Source of the DNA: an uncultured Oscillospiraceae bacterium
GTDB taxonomy: Bacteria > Bacillota > Clostridia > Oscillospirales > Ruminococcaceae
Assembly (NCBI GenBank): GCA_947522735.1
Contig: CANNTZ010000043.1
Coordinates: forward strand, 1 to 21,389
Reading direction: 5' to 3'
DNA length: 21,389 bases
In this document: positions 13,149-21,380 of the stretch, piece by piece
How positions within the stretch are numbered: the stretch's first letter is position 1
How the letters are laid out: the number at the start of each line of letters is the position of its first letter
Notes under the pieces: model-generated
The model's database searches: none
Told to the model about the DNA's origin: nothing
What the model saw: the letters and a program-made list of their open reading frames with translations, nothing else
Made by a program: the position numbers and the translations under genes

Positions 13149-15026
13149 TCAGAACTGCTCCAGCCGCTGGGACTCCTCTCCGCCCGGCGGCATCTTTTCG
13201 TTTGGGATGCGTATACGCACCGTCGTCCCGACGCCGGGCGCGCTCTCAAGCACGACGCCGTAGCGCTGCCCATAAATCAGCTTTATACGGCGGTCGGTGC
13301 TGCTTATCGCGTGATATCGCCCGTCGTCCGCCATGCGGATTATCCTCTGCATCTTCTCGCCGTCTATCCCCATGCCGTTGTCCTTTATGCAGAGCAGCAG
13401 CTCCTCGCCGTCCTCGGCGGCGGAGATAATAACCTCGTCCTGCACATCGGCGCGGGTGCGCAGGCCGTGGAGGATTGAGTTTTCAAGAAAGGGCTGAAAG
13501 AGCAGCTTGGGTATCCTGTTGTCACAGAGCCGCTCCGGCACATCAATCGTCACCTTAACTCTGTCGCCGAAGCGCAGGCGGCAGATCTCAATGTATTTTT
13601 CGAGGATGTTAAGCTCCTCGTGCATCGAGATGAGCTCGCCGCCGTGACTCAGCGAGAGCCGGTAGAAATCCGCAAGCCCGCTCAGCGCGTCGCTTATCGA
13701 CCATGCGTCGATATCCACCGCCATAACGTTGATGGAGGAGAGGGTGTTGTATAAAAAGTGCGGGTTTATGCGCTCCTGCAAAATTTGCAGCTCGGTCCGG
13801 TAGCGCTCGCGCTCAACGGCGCGGTTGCGCTCAAGCAGCTCTCGCACCATTTGCAGCGTTTTGCGGAACGCATCGGACAGCACGCCAACCTCGTCCCCGC
13901 CGGAGAACTGCGAATCCAGCTCAAGGTGCTCCTCGTCGATCTTCTGCACCGCTTCCGTCAGGCTTGCCAGCCGCTTTGTCATGAACCGGGAGGAGAGCAG
14001 CAGCAGAAACAGCGAGATAAGGATTATCGGCACAAGGCAGATGAGCGAAAAAAGCTGGAAAGAATAGGCTTCCGGAAGATAGGCGCGGGCGCTGGTTAGA
14101 TAGACGAGCGTCCAGCCCATATAATCGACCTCGTCGTAATAGACAAGGCCGCGCTTCCCGCCGTAGCTCATGTAGCCCGCCTCGCCGGTTCGGCCCGCGC
14201 GCACCGCCGCGCAGACCTCCTCGCCCTCCTTGCTGCCGCCGCTGGGATAGATGAGCGCGCCGTCCCGGTCCATGATGTATACGCTGCCGTTTTCGGTGTC
14301 AATCTGCGTCCGGAGAGGCTTGTTAAGCCAGTTCATGTCGCTGCTCAGCAGCACATATGCCTCGCGCTCGTTGTCGCCGATGCGTATGCGCCGAAGCGCC
14401 AGCGAGCAGTAGAGCGTATGCAGCGGCCTGCCGTCCTCCTTATCAACGCCGGGCTGTACCCACCAGCGCATCTGCACACGGTCAGAGGCGCTCGCCTCCT
14501 GAAACCATTTCTCGCCGGCAATGCTGGAAACGGAGTCGATGACCTCGGTGGAGTATTTGTAATACAGCAGCCGGTCGGCTATATAGAGCTTGATCTCAGG
14601 ACGGTACTTGCAGCTGCTGATCAGACGGTTCAGATATAGCTTGATGTCGCGCATGTTGTCGTAATAATAGGCGTAACGGCTCGATTCCAAGTATTTCTCG
14701 TGCATGATCAGCTCCGGCTTCTGGGCGCAATCGAGTATCATCTTATGAAATCTGTCGTCTATATACATAATGTCCAGCACACGCCGGTAGGAGTCAAGCT
14801 CGCTCTTGACGGTCTGGACGGTGTACGCCACGCGCATCTGCGTCGATTCCCGCTCCTTGCGGTCCAGCGTGGAGGAAAATATTATCAGCGAGACGATGCT
14901 CATCAGCAGTATCACCGAAAACAGCATCGCTCCGCCATAGAGCACGTATTTGTGCCGTGCCGGGAGATTGTTCGACAGCTCGACGAGCCTCCTGAAGGGG
15001 TTCATTCGCTTTCTTTTCTCTTTCAC
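13149..15026 (-). CDS. YesM-family sensor histidine kinase
   Basis: A 625-aa membrane sensor kinase. Helix 1 is at about 28-51, an extracytoplasmic sensing region (probably dCache-like) at ~55-315, and helix 2 at ~323-345. A HAMP segment (~346-400) and the kinase core follow. The phosphorylated His is H423 in INPHFLYNTLSSIN, the YesM/LytS-type motif. The ATP site has the N-box LLFQPFLENSILHGL (508-522), DNGMGI (549-554) and GVGTTVRIRIP (598-608). The start is GTG 15026, two bases after the regulator stop, with AGGAG 8 bases upstream; ATG at 15005 is an alternative with a poorer site. It is co-transcribed with the YesN-type regulator and divergent from a sugar importer, so it probably senses that sugar outside the cell. 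Confidence 0.93.
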   Translation of the reverse strand: MKEKRKRMNPFRRLVELSNNLPARHKYVLYGGAMLFSVILLMSIVSLIIFSSTLDRKERESTQMRVAYTVQTVKSELDSYRRVLDIMYIDDRFHKMILDCAQKPELIMHEKYLESSRYAYYYDNMRDIKLYLNRLISSCKYRPEIKLYIADRLLYYKYSTEVIDSVSSIAGEKWFQEASASDRVQMRWWVQPGVDKEDGRPLHTLYCSLALRRIRIGDNEREAYVLLSSDMNWLNKPLRTQIDTENGSVYIMDRDGALIYPSGGSKEGEEVCAAVRAGRTGEAGYMSYGGKRGLVYYDEVDYMGWTLVYLTSARAYLPEAYSFQLFSLICLVPIILISLFLLLLSSRFMTKRLASLTEAVQKIDEEHLELDSQFSGGDEVGVLSDAFRKTLQMVRELLERNRAVERERYRTELQILQERINPHFLYNTLSSINVMAVDIDAWSISDALSGLADFYRLSLSHGGELISMHEELNILEKYIEICRLRFGDRVKVTIDVPERLCDNRIPKLLFQPFLENSILHGLRTRADVQDEVIISAAEDGEELLLCIKDNGMGIDGEKMQRIIRMADDGRYHAISSTDRRIKLIYGQRYGVVLESAPGVGTTVRIRIPNEKMPPGGEESQRLEQF

Positions 15027-15028
15027 TT

Positions 15029-16627
15029 TTACGTCTCCTGCTCCTGCACACGCTGCCGCGCGCGGTATTCCTTGGGCGAGACGCCGGTCTCGTTGCGGAA
15101 GGTTGAGGAAAAATAGGTGGGATTGTCATAGCCGCAGGCGCCCGCTATCTCGGTTATCTTCATCGACGGATCCCTCAGCAACAGCTTTGCGCGCTTTATG
15201 CGCTCCTTTGTTATGTAGCGGTTGATGCTCTCGCCGGTCACGTTCTTGAACACGTGACTGATATAGCCGCGAGAGAGATAAAGCTCGTCCGCAAGCGATT
15301 CCACCGAGATATCGCGATCTATCCTGCTTGCCACAAGCTGCTTTATCTGCGCCGCGATATCGTTGTGCCGTCCCTGAACATTGTTTGCCGCGCGGGTGCA
15401 CAGCCCGGAGAGGAAATTTTCGGTGCATTCAAGCACCTCGTCGAGCGAGCCGGTTGAGAACAGCCTGTCATACGGCGGCTCGGCGGAGCGGTGGCTGACG
15501 TTGTCAAGCTGCATCGCGCTGCTGACGGCGCTGCTTATTATCCCCACGCAGACGTTGCACACCCATGCGCGGGAGGTGCGCTCGCTTTGCAGCAGCTTTT
15601 TCAGCTCCGCAATGGAGCTTCGGAGCTGCTCGCCGTTGCCAATTGCCGCCGCCTGTGCTATCTGCTCACGCAGCGCCGCCGGAAGCGGGAGCGCCGACTG
15701 GCTGCGCGCAGCGATATCCGCATAGAATATCGTCTGGCCGGGCCCGGTGTAAAAGCTGTAGTCGGCGGCGTCGCAGGCGGTGCGATAGCAGACGGGGATG
15801 CTCATGTAGCCGTCGAGCACCTCGCCGACGCCCGCCGTCAGTGTGACGTCGCAGCTCAGCCTGACGTTGTGCAGGATGTTCTGAGTCAGCATTCCCGTCC
15901 ACGCGGCGTTCTGCTCGCAGTTGAGCAGCAGCACGAACTCGCTGTCGCTGTGCGCCCACGCGCAGACGTTTGGCAGCGGCTTTATCGTCTCGTTTATCGC
16001 GTCGCTTATCTCGAAGCACAGTAGCTTGCGGCCGCGCACGTCGCTTTTCTGCTCCTTTTCGCCAAGGCGCAGCACCGCCGCGCAGATGCGCTCCGGCCCA
16101 AGCCGCACCCCGTGAAAGCAGAGCTGCTCCGCCGCATACTGCTCGCTCTGCACGTCGGTTATCAGCTCCTCAAAGAGTATCTGCCGCAGCTTCGGCATGT
16201 TTTCGTTTAGCGCCGAGTAGAAGCGCTCCTGCTCGTAGCGCCTGCGCTTGTCGGCAAGGCAGAGCTGCGCCACCGCCTCCACCGCCTCGATCAGCTGCGG
16301 ATAGGTGACGGGCTTGAGCAGATAGCGATCCACGCCGCTTTCGATGCCGGACTTCGCGAACTCGAAGCTCCTGTGGCCGGAGACGAAGATGAACCTGACA
16401 TCCGGCCTTCGCTCCTTGACGCGCGCGGCAAGCTCGAGGCCGTTCTCGGTCGGCATTAATATATCGGTGATGATGATATCCGGGCGCAGCTTTTCCTCCA
16501 GCTCGTCCGCAGTGCCTCCGTTGCTTGCCGTTCCGACAACCTCTATGCCGAAATCGCTCCACTTCACAGAGCGCTCCAGAAACGCAAGCTCCATCGGCTC
16601 GTCGTCCGCAATGAGCAGCCTGAGCAT
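15029..16627 (-). CDS. YesN-family response regulator (REC plus AraC helix-turn-helix)
   Basis: A 532-aa DNA-binding response regulator. Residues 1-~120 form a receiver domain with acidic residues D8/D9, the phosphoacceptor D55 in IIITDILMP, and the LLKPV lysine near 107. A long middle region (~125-415) of low conservation follows. The C-terminal ~100 residues hold two AraC-type helix-turn-helix units (SVESLADELYLSRGYISHVFK and KITEIAGACGYDNPTYFSSTF) with the closing ETGVSPKEYR signature. I chose ATG 16627, with AAAGGAGG 7 bases upstream, over a 10-codon-longer frame. It probably activates the facing sugar transporter genes from the 369-bp intergenic region when phosphorylated by its partner kinase. 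Target and ligand are inferred from position only. Confidence 0.93.
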   Translation of the reverse strand: MLRLLIADDEPMELAFLERSVKWSDFGIEVVGTASNGGTADELEEKLRPDIIITDILMPTENGLELAARVKERRPDVRFIFVSGHRSFEFAKSGIESGVDRYLLKPVTYPQLIEAVEAVAQLCLADKRRRYEQERFYSALNENMPKLRQILFEELITDVQSEQYAAEQLCFHGVRLGPERICAAVLRLGEKEQKSDVRGRKLLCFEISDAINETIKPLPNVCAWAHSDSEFVLLLNCEQNAAWTGMLTQNILHNVRLSCDVTLTAGVGEVLDGYMSIPVCYRTACDAADYSFYTGPGQTIFYADIAARSQSALPLPAALREQIAQAAAIGNGEQLRSSIAELKKLLQSERTSRAWVCNVCVGIISSAVSSAMQLDNVSHRSAEPPYDRLFSTGSLDEVLECTENFLSGLCTRAANNVQGRHNDIAAQIKQLVASRIDRDISVESLADELYLSRGYISHVFKNVTGESINRYITKERIKRAKLLLRDPSMKITEIAGACGYDNPTYFSSTFRNETGVSPKEYRARQRVQEQET

Positions 16628-16649
16628 TTTACAGCCTCCTTTGGTGAAT

Positions 16650-16668
16650 GTGAGCAAGCAACGCTCAC
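16650..16668. promoter_or_regulatory. Palindrome in the regulator leader
   Basis: GTGAGC (16650-16655) and GCTCAC (16663-16668) flank a 7-base centre, between the -10 and ribosome-binding site of the response regulator gene. It could be an operator or a leader hairpin; nothing in the sequence decides between them. Confidence 0.4.
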
Positions 16669-16692
16669 AAAAATAGCAATATCATATCTTAT

Positions 16693-16721
16693 ATTATAGC
16701 AAGATACTTCATCAAACACAA
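16693..16721 (-). promoter_or_regulatory. Promoter for the YesN/YesM operon
   Basis: Minus strand: -35 TTGTGT (16716-16721), 17-bp spacer, -10 TATAAT (16693-16698). The leader is about 59 bases and includes the GTGAGC palindrome. Confidence 0.65.
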
Positions 16722-16826
16722 TAATATTAAACGTTTTAAGCACAAAATATAAATTATCCGCGATTTTTCAAACAAATATGGTATATAAAAAAGCAGTATC
16801 ACAAATGGAACAACAGATATTTTGTG

Positions 16827-16855
16827 TTGAATTTATGCAAAATGAATGATAAAAT
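16827..16855 (+). promoter_or_regulatory. Candidate promoter for the sugar transporter operon
   Basis: -35 TTGAAT (16827-16832), 17-bp spacer, -10 TAAAAT (16850-16855). It gives a leader of about 135 bases before the binding-protein ATG. The region from 16740 upward is strongly A/T-rich and is the obvious place for the YesN-type regulator to bind. Confidence 0.5.
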
Positions 16856-16890
16856 AAAAATCACAACAAAAGTATTATCGCCGTTTCTCA

Positions 16891-16910
16891 ATATATATAT
16901 ATATATATAT
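16891..16910. repeat. (AT)10 dinucleotide run in the transporter leader
   Basis: Ten consecutive AT units lie between the candidate promoter and the binding-protein gene. The run is self-complementary and could change length by slippage. It stands out in this GC-rich genome. Confidence 0.9.
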
Positions 16911-16996
16911 TTGGAAACATGTGCGTAATAATTTAGCTCTATCGCGCGTACCAACGAACGCGCTTTGGAAAAATAAAATTACAGGAGGCACACACC

Positions 16997-18820
16997 ATGA
17001 AAAGCACAAAGCTTGTCAGACTGCTCGCGATCATCCTCGCGTTGGTCATGACCGCCGCCGCGTTTGCCGGATGCGCCGGAGACGCTAATAAGCAAAGCAG
17101 CACCCCCGATTCCTCCAAGGCGGAAAGCAAGGACGACAGCGGGAGCAACACCCCTGATGGAGGCGGCAACGTCGCGGCTCCGTCCGGCATACCGTCGATT
17201 ATCAAGGAAGACCCCGCCGACATGCACTGGATGCACCATGTCGATGAGCAGGTCACTCTTGACGTATACGTGAACCTCATGTCCACCGACAACTGGCAGT
17301 GGGGCGACGACGCCACCACCCAGTATATCACCGAGCGCACCGGTGTCAACCTGAAAATGAGATTCGCGCCCGATTCCGAGGGCACCGAGCTCAACCTGAT
17401 GCTTGCGGGCGGCGACAAGCTCCCCGACATCTTCCATCAGATCGACCCGGGCTCCAGCATTGCGGGCGAGCTGATCAAAGGCAGATATGTGGCCTGCGCC
17501 GAGGATCTCATCAACGATATCGCCCCCGAGTTCTGGGATCTCTACTCCCCGTTCCAGAAGGACTACGCCACCACCACCGACGACGGCAAGATGTGGGGCT
17601 TTGTCAACGGCTTTGATTTCGACGGCGAAAACCACTACGGCTACATGCACGGCTACATTGCGGGACGCGAGGACATTCTTGAGAGCCTCGGCACCACCAA
17701 CCTTGAGATCAAGACCGTCGACGATCTGATGAACGTCCTCGACGAGTTCAACAAGGTCTGGAAGACCGATTATCCCGACATCGTCTATCCCGTTCTCATG
17801 AGATCCGTCGTCGGCCAGTTCTCCGGCGTCTACGGCCAGATTGCCGCGAACAGCGACATCCGCTATGACGTGGACAATGACAGCTGCTACTTCTGGTTCC
17901 AGAGCGAGGCCGGAAAGCAGACCCTGAGGCTCTACAACGAGTTCTACCGCAAGGGCTATCTGCCTGAGGAGTCGTTCATCTCCTCCGACAGCTCCATCGA
18001 TATCATGGGCGCGGGCAAGGCGCTGTTCTACATCGCCGGAAACGTTTGGGAATCCTCCTCCGCAAACGCTCCGCTCAAGGAGAATGTCGGCCCCGACGCG
18101 TGGATGATGCCTCTCTATCCGCTCAGCGGCTCCGGCGAGAAGATGCTGCGCACCTTCAAGGGCATAACCAATAACACTTGGGCCTGCTACATCTCCGCCG
18201 ACAGCGAAAACCAGTCCCGCGCACTCGACTTCATCGAATACATGACCACCGAGGAGGGCATCCTCACCGTCAACTGCGGCGTTTTCGGCACCCATTGGGA
18301 CGTCGCCACCGACTCCGACGGCTATCTCTATCCGGAAGCCATCGGCGAGGTCGTCGATAAGGCCATTGCCGAGGGCAATGATTTCCAGCTCGCCATGAAG
18401 GAAGCCTACGGCATCAACAACTACGAGCACCAGCTCTGGTTCTATCACACCAACGCCTACAACTTCCTCTGGAACTACGATTCTGGCATGATCCGCACCG
18501 ACAACCCCGCCAACCTGCTCAAGGCGCGCAACCTCTGGTACTCCGAGACCACCGATAACGCCGACCTGACCGGCGTTCCCGCCACCATTAAGGTAGACTC
18601 CGCCTCCGACTGCGGCGTTGCAATGGCGACGCTCTCCGACATCTATTCCTCCGAGCTTGCGAAGATCGTATTCACCAACAACGACGCTGAATTTGAAGCA
18701 AAATATCAGGGCATGCTCGACGCGATGAAGGCCGCCGGAGAGGACAACTTCTGGACTCTCTACAAGCCGCTCCTCGATGCGAAGCTCGCGCTTTACAAGG
18801 AAGCTCTCGCCTCCAAATAA
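16997..18820 (+). CDS. Extracellular sugar-binding lipoprotein (CUT1 ABC transporter)
   Basis: A 607-aa lipoprotein that captures a sugar outside the membrane for the two permeases downstream. The signal peptide (1-25) leads into lipobox FAGC with lipidated C26. A Ser/Asp/Lys-rich linker (about 30-60) precedes the mature fold, and the solute-binding family 1 look is clear from TERTGVNLKMRFAPDSEGTELNLMLAGGDKLPDIF (about 111-145), the classical strand-helix that ends in a P-D-x-x. The size is that of the LipO/oligosaccharide-type binding proteins rather than the ~420-aa maltose type, so an oligosaccharide or complex glycan fragment is a reasonable guess. ATG follows ACAGGAGG. No ATPase gene is present; such importers usually borrow a shared MsmK-like ATPase. 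The ligand is not predictable here. Confidence 0.92.
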   Translation: MKSTKLVRLLAIILALVMTAAAFAGCAGDANKQSSTPDSSKAESKDDSGSNTPDGGGNVAAPSGIPSIIKEDPADMHWMHHVDEQVTLDVYVNLMSTDNWQWGDDATTQYITERTGVNLKMRFAPDSEGTELNLMLAGGDKLPDIFHQIDPGSSIAGELIKGRYVACAEDLINDIAPEFWDLYSPFQKDYATTTDDGKMWGFVNGFDFDGENHYGYMHGYIAGREDILESLGTTNLEIKTVDDLMNVLDEFNKVWKTDYPDIVYPVLMRSVVGQFSGVYGQIAANSDIRYDVDNDSCYFWFQSEAGKQTLRLYNEFYRKGYLPEESFISSDSSIDIMGAGKALFYIAGNVWESSSANAPLKENVGPDAWMMPLYPLSGSGEKMLRTFKGITNNTWACYISADSENQSRALDFIEYMTTEEGILTVNCGVFGTHWDVATDSDGYLYPEAIGEVVDKAIAEGNDFQLAMKEAYGINNYEHQLWFYHTNAYNFLWNYDSGMIRTDNPANLLKARNLWYSETTDNADLTGVPATIKVDSASDCGVAMATLSDIYSSELAKIVFTNNDAEFEAKYQGMLDAMKAAGEDNFWTLYKPLLDAKLALYKEALASK

Positions 18821-18850
18821 TTCTCCCATCCCATAATTTTACGGCTCGCG

Positions 18851-18899
18851 CCCGGTTCGCACCGGGAGCGCCGGCCGGTTTTACCGCCCGACTCGGGCG
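18851..18899 (+). terminator. Intercistronic hairpins after the binding-protein gene
   Basis: CCCGGT (18851-18856) pairs with ACCGGG (18861-18866), and CGCCCG (18885-18890) with CGGGCG (18894-18899), followed by TTATTCT. These look like a partial terminator or RNA-stabilising stems, which often keep binding-protein mRNA more abundant than permease mRNA. Confidence 0.5.
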
Positions 18900-18962
18900 T
18901 TATTCTACAATATCGGGTATCGCCCGACGGCCATGCCCGGGTAAAGGAGGTAAGCGCGCCGT

Positions 18963-19952
18963 TTGCAGCAGCGCTGCAAGCCGGTGCAAAATTATATGAA
19001 TAAAGCTGCAGCACGCGGGCATATACCCGGCACAGCCGCCAAAAAGCCGTTCTGGACACGCTTCAGGAAAGAGGCGATGTTCCATGTGATGATCTGGCTC
19101 GGCCTTGCGTTCGTCATTATCTTCAACTACGTCCCCATGGCGGGAATAATCATTGCCTTTAAAAACTACAACTTCCGCGACGGCATCTGGGGCAGCCAAT
19201 GGGTGGGCCTTGCCAACTTCCGGAAGCTCTTCTCCGACTTCTTCATGGGCAACGCCCTCGTCAACACTCTTGGCATCGCGGTGCTCAGCATCTGTCTGTC
19301 CTATCCCGCGACGATAATCTTCACGCTGCTCCTGAACGAGCTGAACCACATACTTTTTAAGCGCGTCATCCAGACCGTCAGCTATCTGCCGCACTTCATC
19401 TCGTGGGCCATCATGACCGTCATTCTCAACGCGATGCTCTCGCCGAGTGAGGGTGCTATTAATCTGGCGCTCTTAAACCTCGGCGTCGTCGAACAGCCGA
19501 TAGCCTTTCTCGGGCGCGAGGATCTCTACTGGATAACCGTCGTCGTCGCGAGCATCTGGAAAAGCCTTGGCTGGAACACGATAGTATATCTCGCGGTCAT
19601 TTCCGGCATTGACGAGACGCTCTACGAGGCGGCAAAGATTGACGGCGCCGGACGCTTTGCGAGAATGTGGTACATAACCCTGCCCTCTCTAACCGGCATC
19701 ATCTCGATCATGCTCATCCTCTCGGTCGGCGGCATTATCGGCACCGGCTTCGACACCTCCTACTTCCTGAGCAACGATCTGAACTACAACCGCTCCAACA
19801 CCCTGTCCTACTATGTCTACACCATCGGCCTCAGGCGAGGCGATTTCTCATATTCGACGGCGATATCGCTGCTGACCTCCTGCGTTTCCGCAACTCTGAT
19901 GCTCACCGCGAACGCCGTCACCAACAAGCTCAACGGAAGGGGGCTCTTCTGA
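18963..19952 (+). CDS. Sugar ABC transporter permease, LplB type
   Basis: A 329-aa inner-membrane permease with about six hydrophobic helices. The first is IWLGLAFVIIFNYVPMAGIIIAF (about 44-66), containing the family phrase FNYVPMAGIIIAFKNYNF. The cytoplasmic EAA loop that contacts the ATPase is at 221-242 (YEAAKIDGAG... then ITLPSL). It pairs with the next gene to form the CUT1 channel. The start is uncertain. A perfect AAAGGAGGT site (18944-18952) is 10-11 bases before TTG 18963, and a stop precedes that frame, so TTG is preferred; ATG 18996 lacks its own site. It follows the binding-protein gene after 142 bp with internal hairpins. Confidence 0.92.
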   Translation: MQQRCKPVQNYMNKAAARGHIPGTAAKKPFWTRFRKEAMFHVMIWLGLAFVIIFNYVPMAGIIIAFKNYNFRDGIWGSQWVGLANFRKLFSDFFMGNALVNTLGIAVLSICLSYPATIIFTLLLNELNHILFKRVIQTVSYLPHFISWAIMTVILNAMLSPSEGAINLALLNLGVVEQPIAFLGREDLYWITVVVASIWKSLGWNTIVYLAVISGIDETLYEAAKIDGAGRFARMWYITLPSLTGIISIMLILSVGGIIGTGFDTSYFLSNDLNYNRSNTLSYYVYTIGLRRGDFSYSTAISLLTSCVSATLMLTANAVTNKLNGRGLF

Positions 19953-19953
19953 T

Positions 19954-20874
19954 ATGTCCGAACGCATAAACGAATCGATGAGCCTCCACGCGACAAAGGG
20001 CGAAAAGATATTCAACATTATCAACGTGATACTGATGCTTATCGTCGGCTTTGTCACCCTCTATCCCTTCTGGTACTGCGTCGTGCTCTCCTTCAACGAC
20101 GGCGTTGACGCGATGACCGCTCCCATCTTCTGGTGGCCGCGCAAATGGACGTTTGAAAACTATCAGTTCATCCTCTCCAACAGCCGCACGATCAGCGCCT
20201 TCTTCGTCTCGGTGCTGCGCACGGTTATTGGCGTCGTCGTCCACGTGCTGTTCACCGGCATTGTAGCCTACGGGCTTTCCAAGCGCTGGCTGATGGGCCG
20301 CCGGTTCTACATGATAATCTTTGTTATCACGATGTACTTCGGCGGCGGGCTGATCCCGTACTACCTGCTCATCCGCGATCTCGGGCTGATCGACAACTTC
20401 CTTGTCTACATCATTCCGCTGATGTTCAGCTTCTACGACGCTATCCTCATCATGTCCTACTACGATTCGATTCCGGTCGCGCTCGAGGAGGCGGCGCGCA
20501 TAGACGGCGCGGGGCACTTCAGAATTTTTATCCGCATCATCTTCCCTGCGTCAATGCCAATCTTCGCGACGATTGCACTGTTCCATGGCGTTGCGCAATG
20601 GAACTCGTGGTTCGACACGGTAATCTACACCAAGTCCGACAAGCTGATGACGCTTCAGGCCATCATGATGAAGATGATAAAATCCGCCGAGGCGCTCCAG
20701 GAGATGAACGAGCAATTGGCGGCAAGCGGCGCTGCCGACGGCTTCGTCACCATCAAGCCCGTCACCGTCCGTGTTGCGACAATGGTTTTCACAACTCTCC
20801 CGATAACTCTTGTCTATCCGTTCCTCCAGAAATACTTTGTCAAGGGCATCATGATCGGTTCCGTCAAGGGCTAA
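19954..20874 (+). CDS. Carbohydrate ABC transporter permease, YtcP/AraQ type
   Basis: A 306-aa inner-membrane permease, the second half of the CUT1 channel. The opening KGEKIFNIINVILMLIVGFVTLYPFWYCVVLSFND (about 15-49) is typical of the YtcP group, and GGGLIPYYLLIRDLGLIDNF is a further family block. The EAA loop, EEAARIDGAGHFRIFIRIIFP (178-198), is the ATPase contact site. ATG begins one base after the stop of the first permease, with GGAAGGGGG upstream inside that gene, so the two are translationally coupled. This is the last gene of the transporter operon; no glycoside hydrolase or ATPase follows before the repeat block. Confidence 0.94.
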   Translation: MSERINESMSLHATKGEKIFNIINVILMLIVGFVTLYPFWYCVVLSFNDGVDAMTAPIFWWPRKWTFENYQFILSNSRTISAFFVSVLRTVIGVVVHVLFTGIVAYGLSKRWLMGRRFYMIIFVITMYFGGGLIPYYLLIRDLGLIDNFLVYIIPLMFSFYDAILIMSYYDSIPVALEEAARIDGAGHFRIFIRIIFPASMPIFATIALFHGVAQWNSWFDTVIYTKSDKLMTLQAIMMKMIKSAEALQEMNEQLAASGAADGFVTIKPVTVRVATMVFTTLPITLVYPFLQKYFVKGIMIGSVKG

Positions 20875-20876
20875 TC

Positions 20877-20892
20877 GGCGGGACTGCCCGCC
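20877..20892 (+). terminator. Short GC hairpin after the permease operon
   Basis: GGCGGG (20877-20882) pairs with CCCGCC (20887-20892) with a 4-base loop, three bases after the stop codon. No T-run follows directly (the next text is TTGGGCG), so termination may instead rely on hairpins of the repeat block. From 20893 to 20936 I see nothing else. Confidence 0.4.
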
Positions 20893-20936
20893 TTGGGCGA
20901 AAGCGCACTGTGGTGGTTTCTTAGTTTTTCTAAGGC

Positions 20937-21215
20937 GCTTACGTTATCAAGTGCGCTGACCGGTTCGCGCGGAGTTGAGGTGTTCTATCTTTATCTTATG
21001 GTTGGCTTTGTCTTTCGCCTTTGGCGAGGATAAACTGCGCTTTGGCGCTGACTTGCGCTCATGCCGCGCGGGCACCTACTTTTGTTTTGCGACAAAAGTA
21101 GGCAAAAACGCACCAAGGAAAGAGAAGAAAACCGTTCGGGCGGTTTTCTTCTCTCCCCTTGGATCTCCTCTCATCTTTCGACCGGACGCGGAGCGCCTCC
21201 GCGCTTTGCGCGGTG
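20937..21215 (-). repeat. Dispersed hairpin repeat, right copy 1 (inverted)
   Basis: Reverse complement of the left-end repeat with the same 279-bp period (GCTTACGTTA at 20937 and 21216). The short hairpin is CCTACTTTTGT (21075-21085) with ACAAAAGTAGG (21092-21102). It differs from the left copies at two positions of each arm, and both differences are compensated in the other arm. The long AGAGAAGAAAACCG hairpin (about 21121-21154) is identical to the left copy once reversed, and the flanking CCAAGG/CCTTGG is also kept. Open frames here are not supported as genes. Confidence 0.85.
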
Positions 21216-21362
21216 GCTTACGTTAGCGAGTGCGCCGACCGGTTCGCGCGGAGTTGGGGTGTTCTATCTTTATCTTATGGTTGGCTTTGTCTTTCGCCTT
21301 TGGCGAGGAATAACTGCGCTTTGGCGCTGACTTGCCCTCGTGCCGGGCGGGCACTTACTTTT
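21216..21362 (-). repeat. Dispersed hairpin repeat, right copy 2 (inverted, cut)
   Basis: This is the second inverted unit, very close to right copy 1 up to GGGCACTTACTTTT. There the short hairpin should begin, but the sequence departs from the repeat at about 21363. Confidence 0.8.
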
Positions 21363-21380
21363 ACACGCATTTATGCGTGT
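21363..21380. other. ACACGCAT hairpin at the window end
   Basis: ACACGCAT (21363-21370), TT, ATGCGTGT (21373-21380) is a perfect 8-bp stem that replaces the expected repeat hairpin, followed by GTGTGCATG. It may be a variant repeat end or an assembly-edge artefact. Confidence 0.5.

Noticed and set aside
16979..18829. 616-aa open frame opposite the sugar-binding lipoprotein
   Set aside because: The plus-strand gene has a signal peptide, lipobox, ribosome-binding site and family motifs. The opposite frame has none and arises from biased third codon positions.
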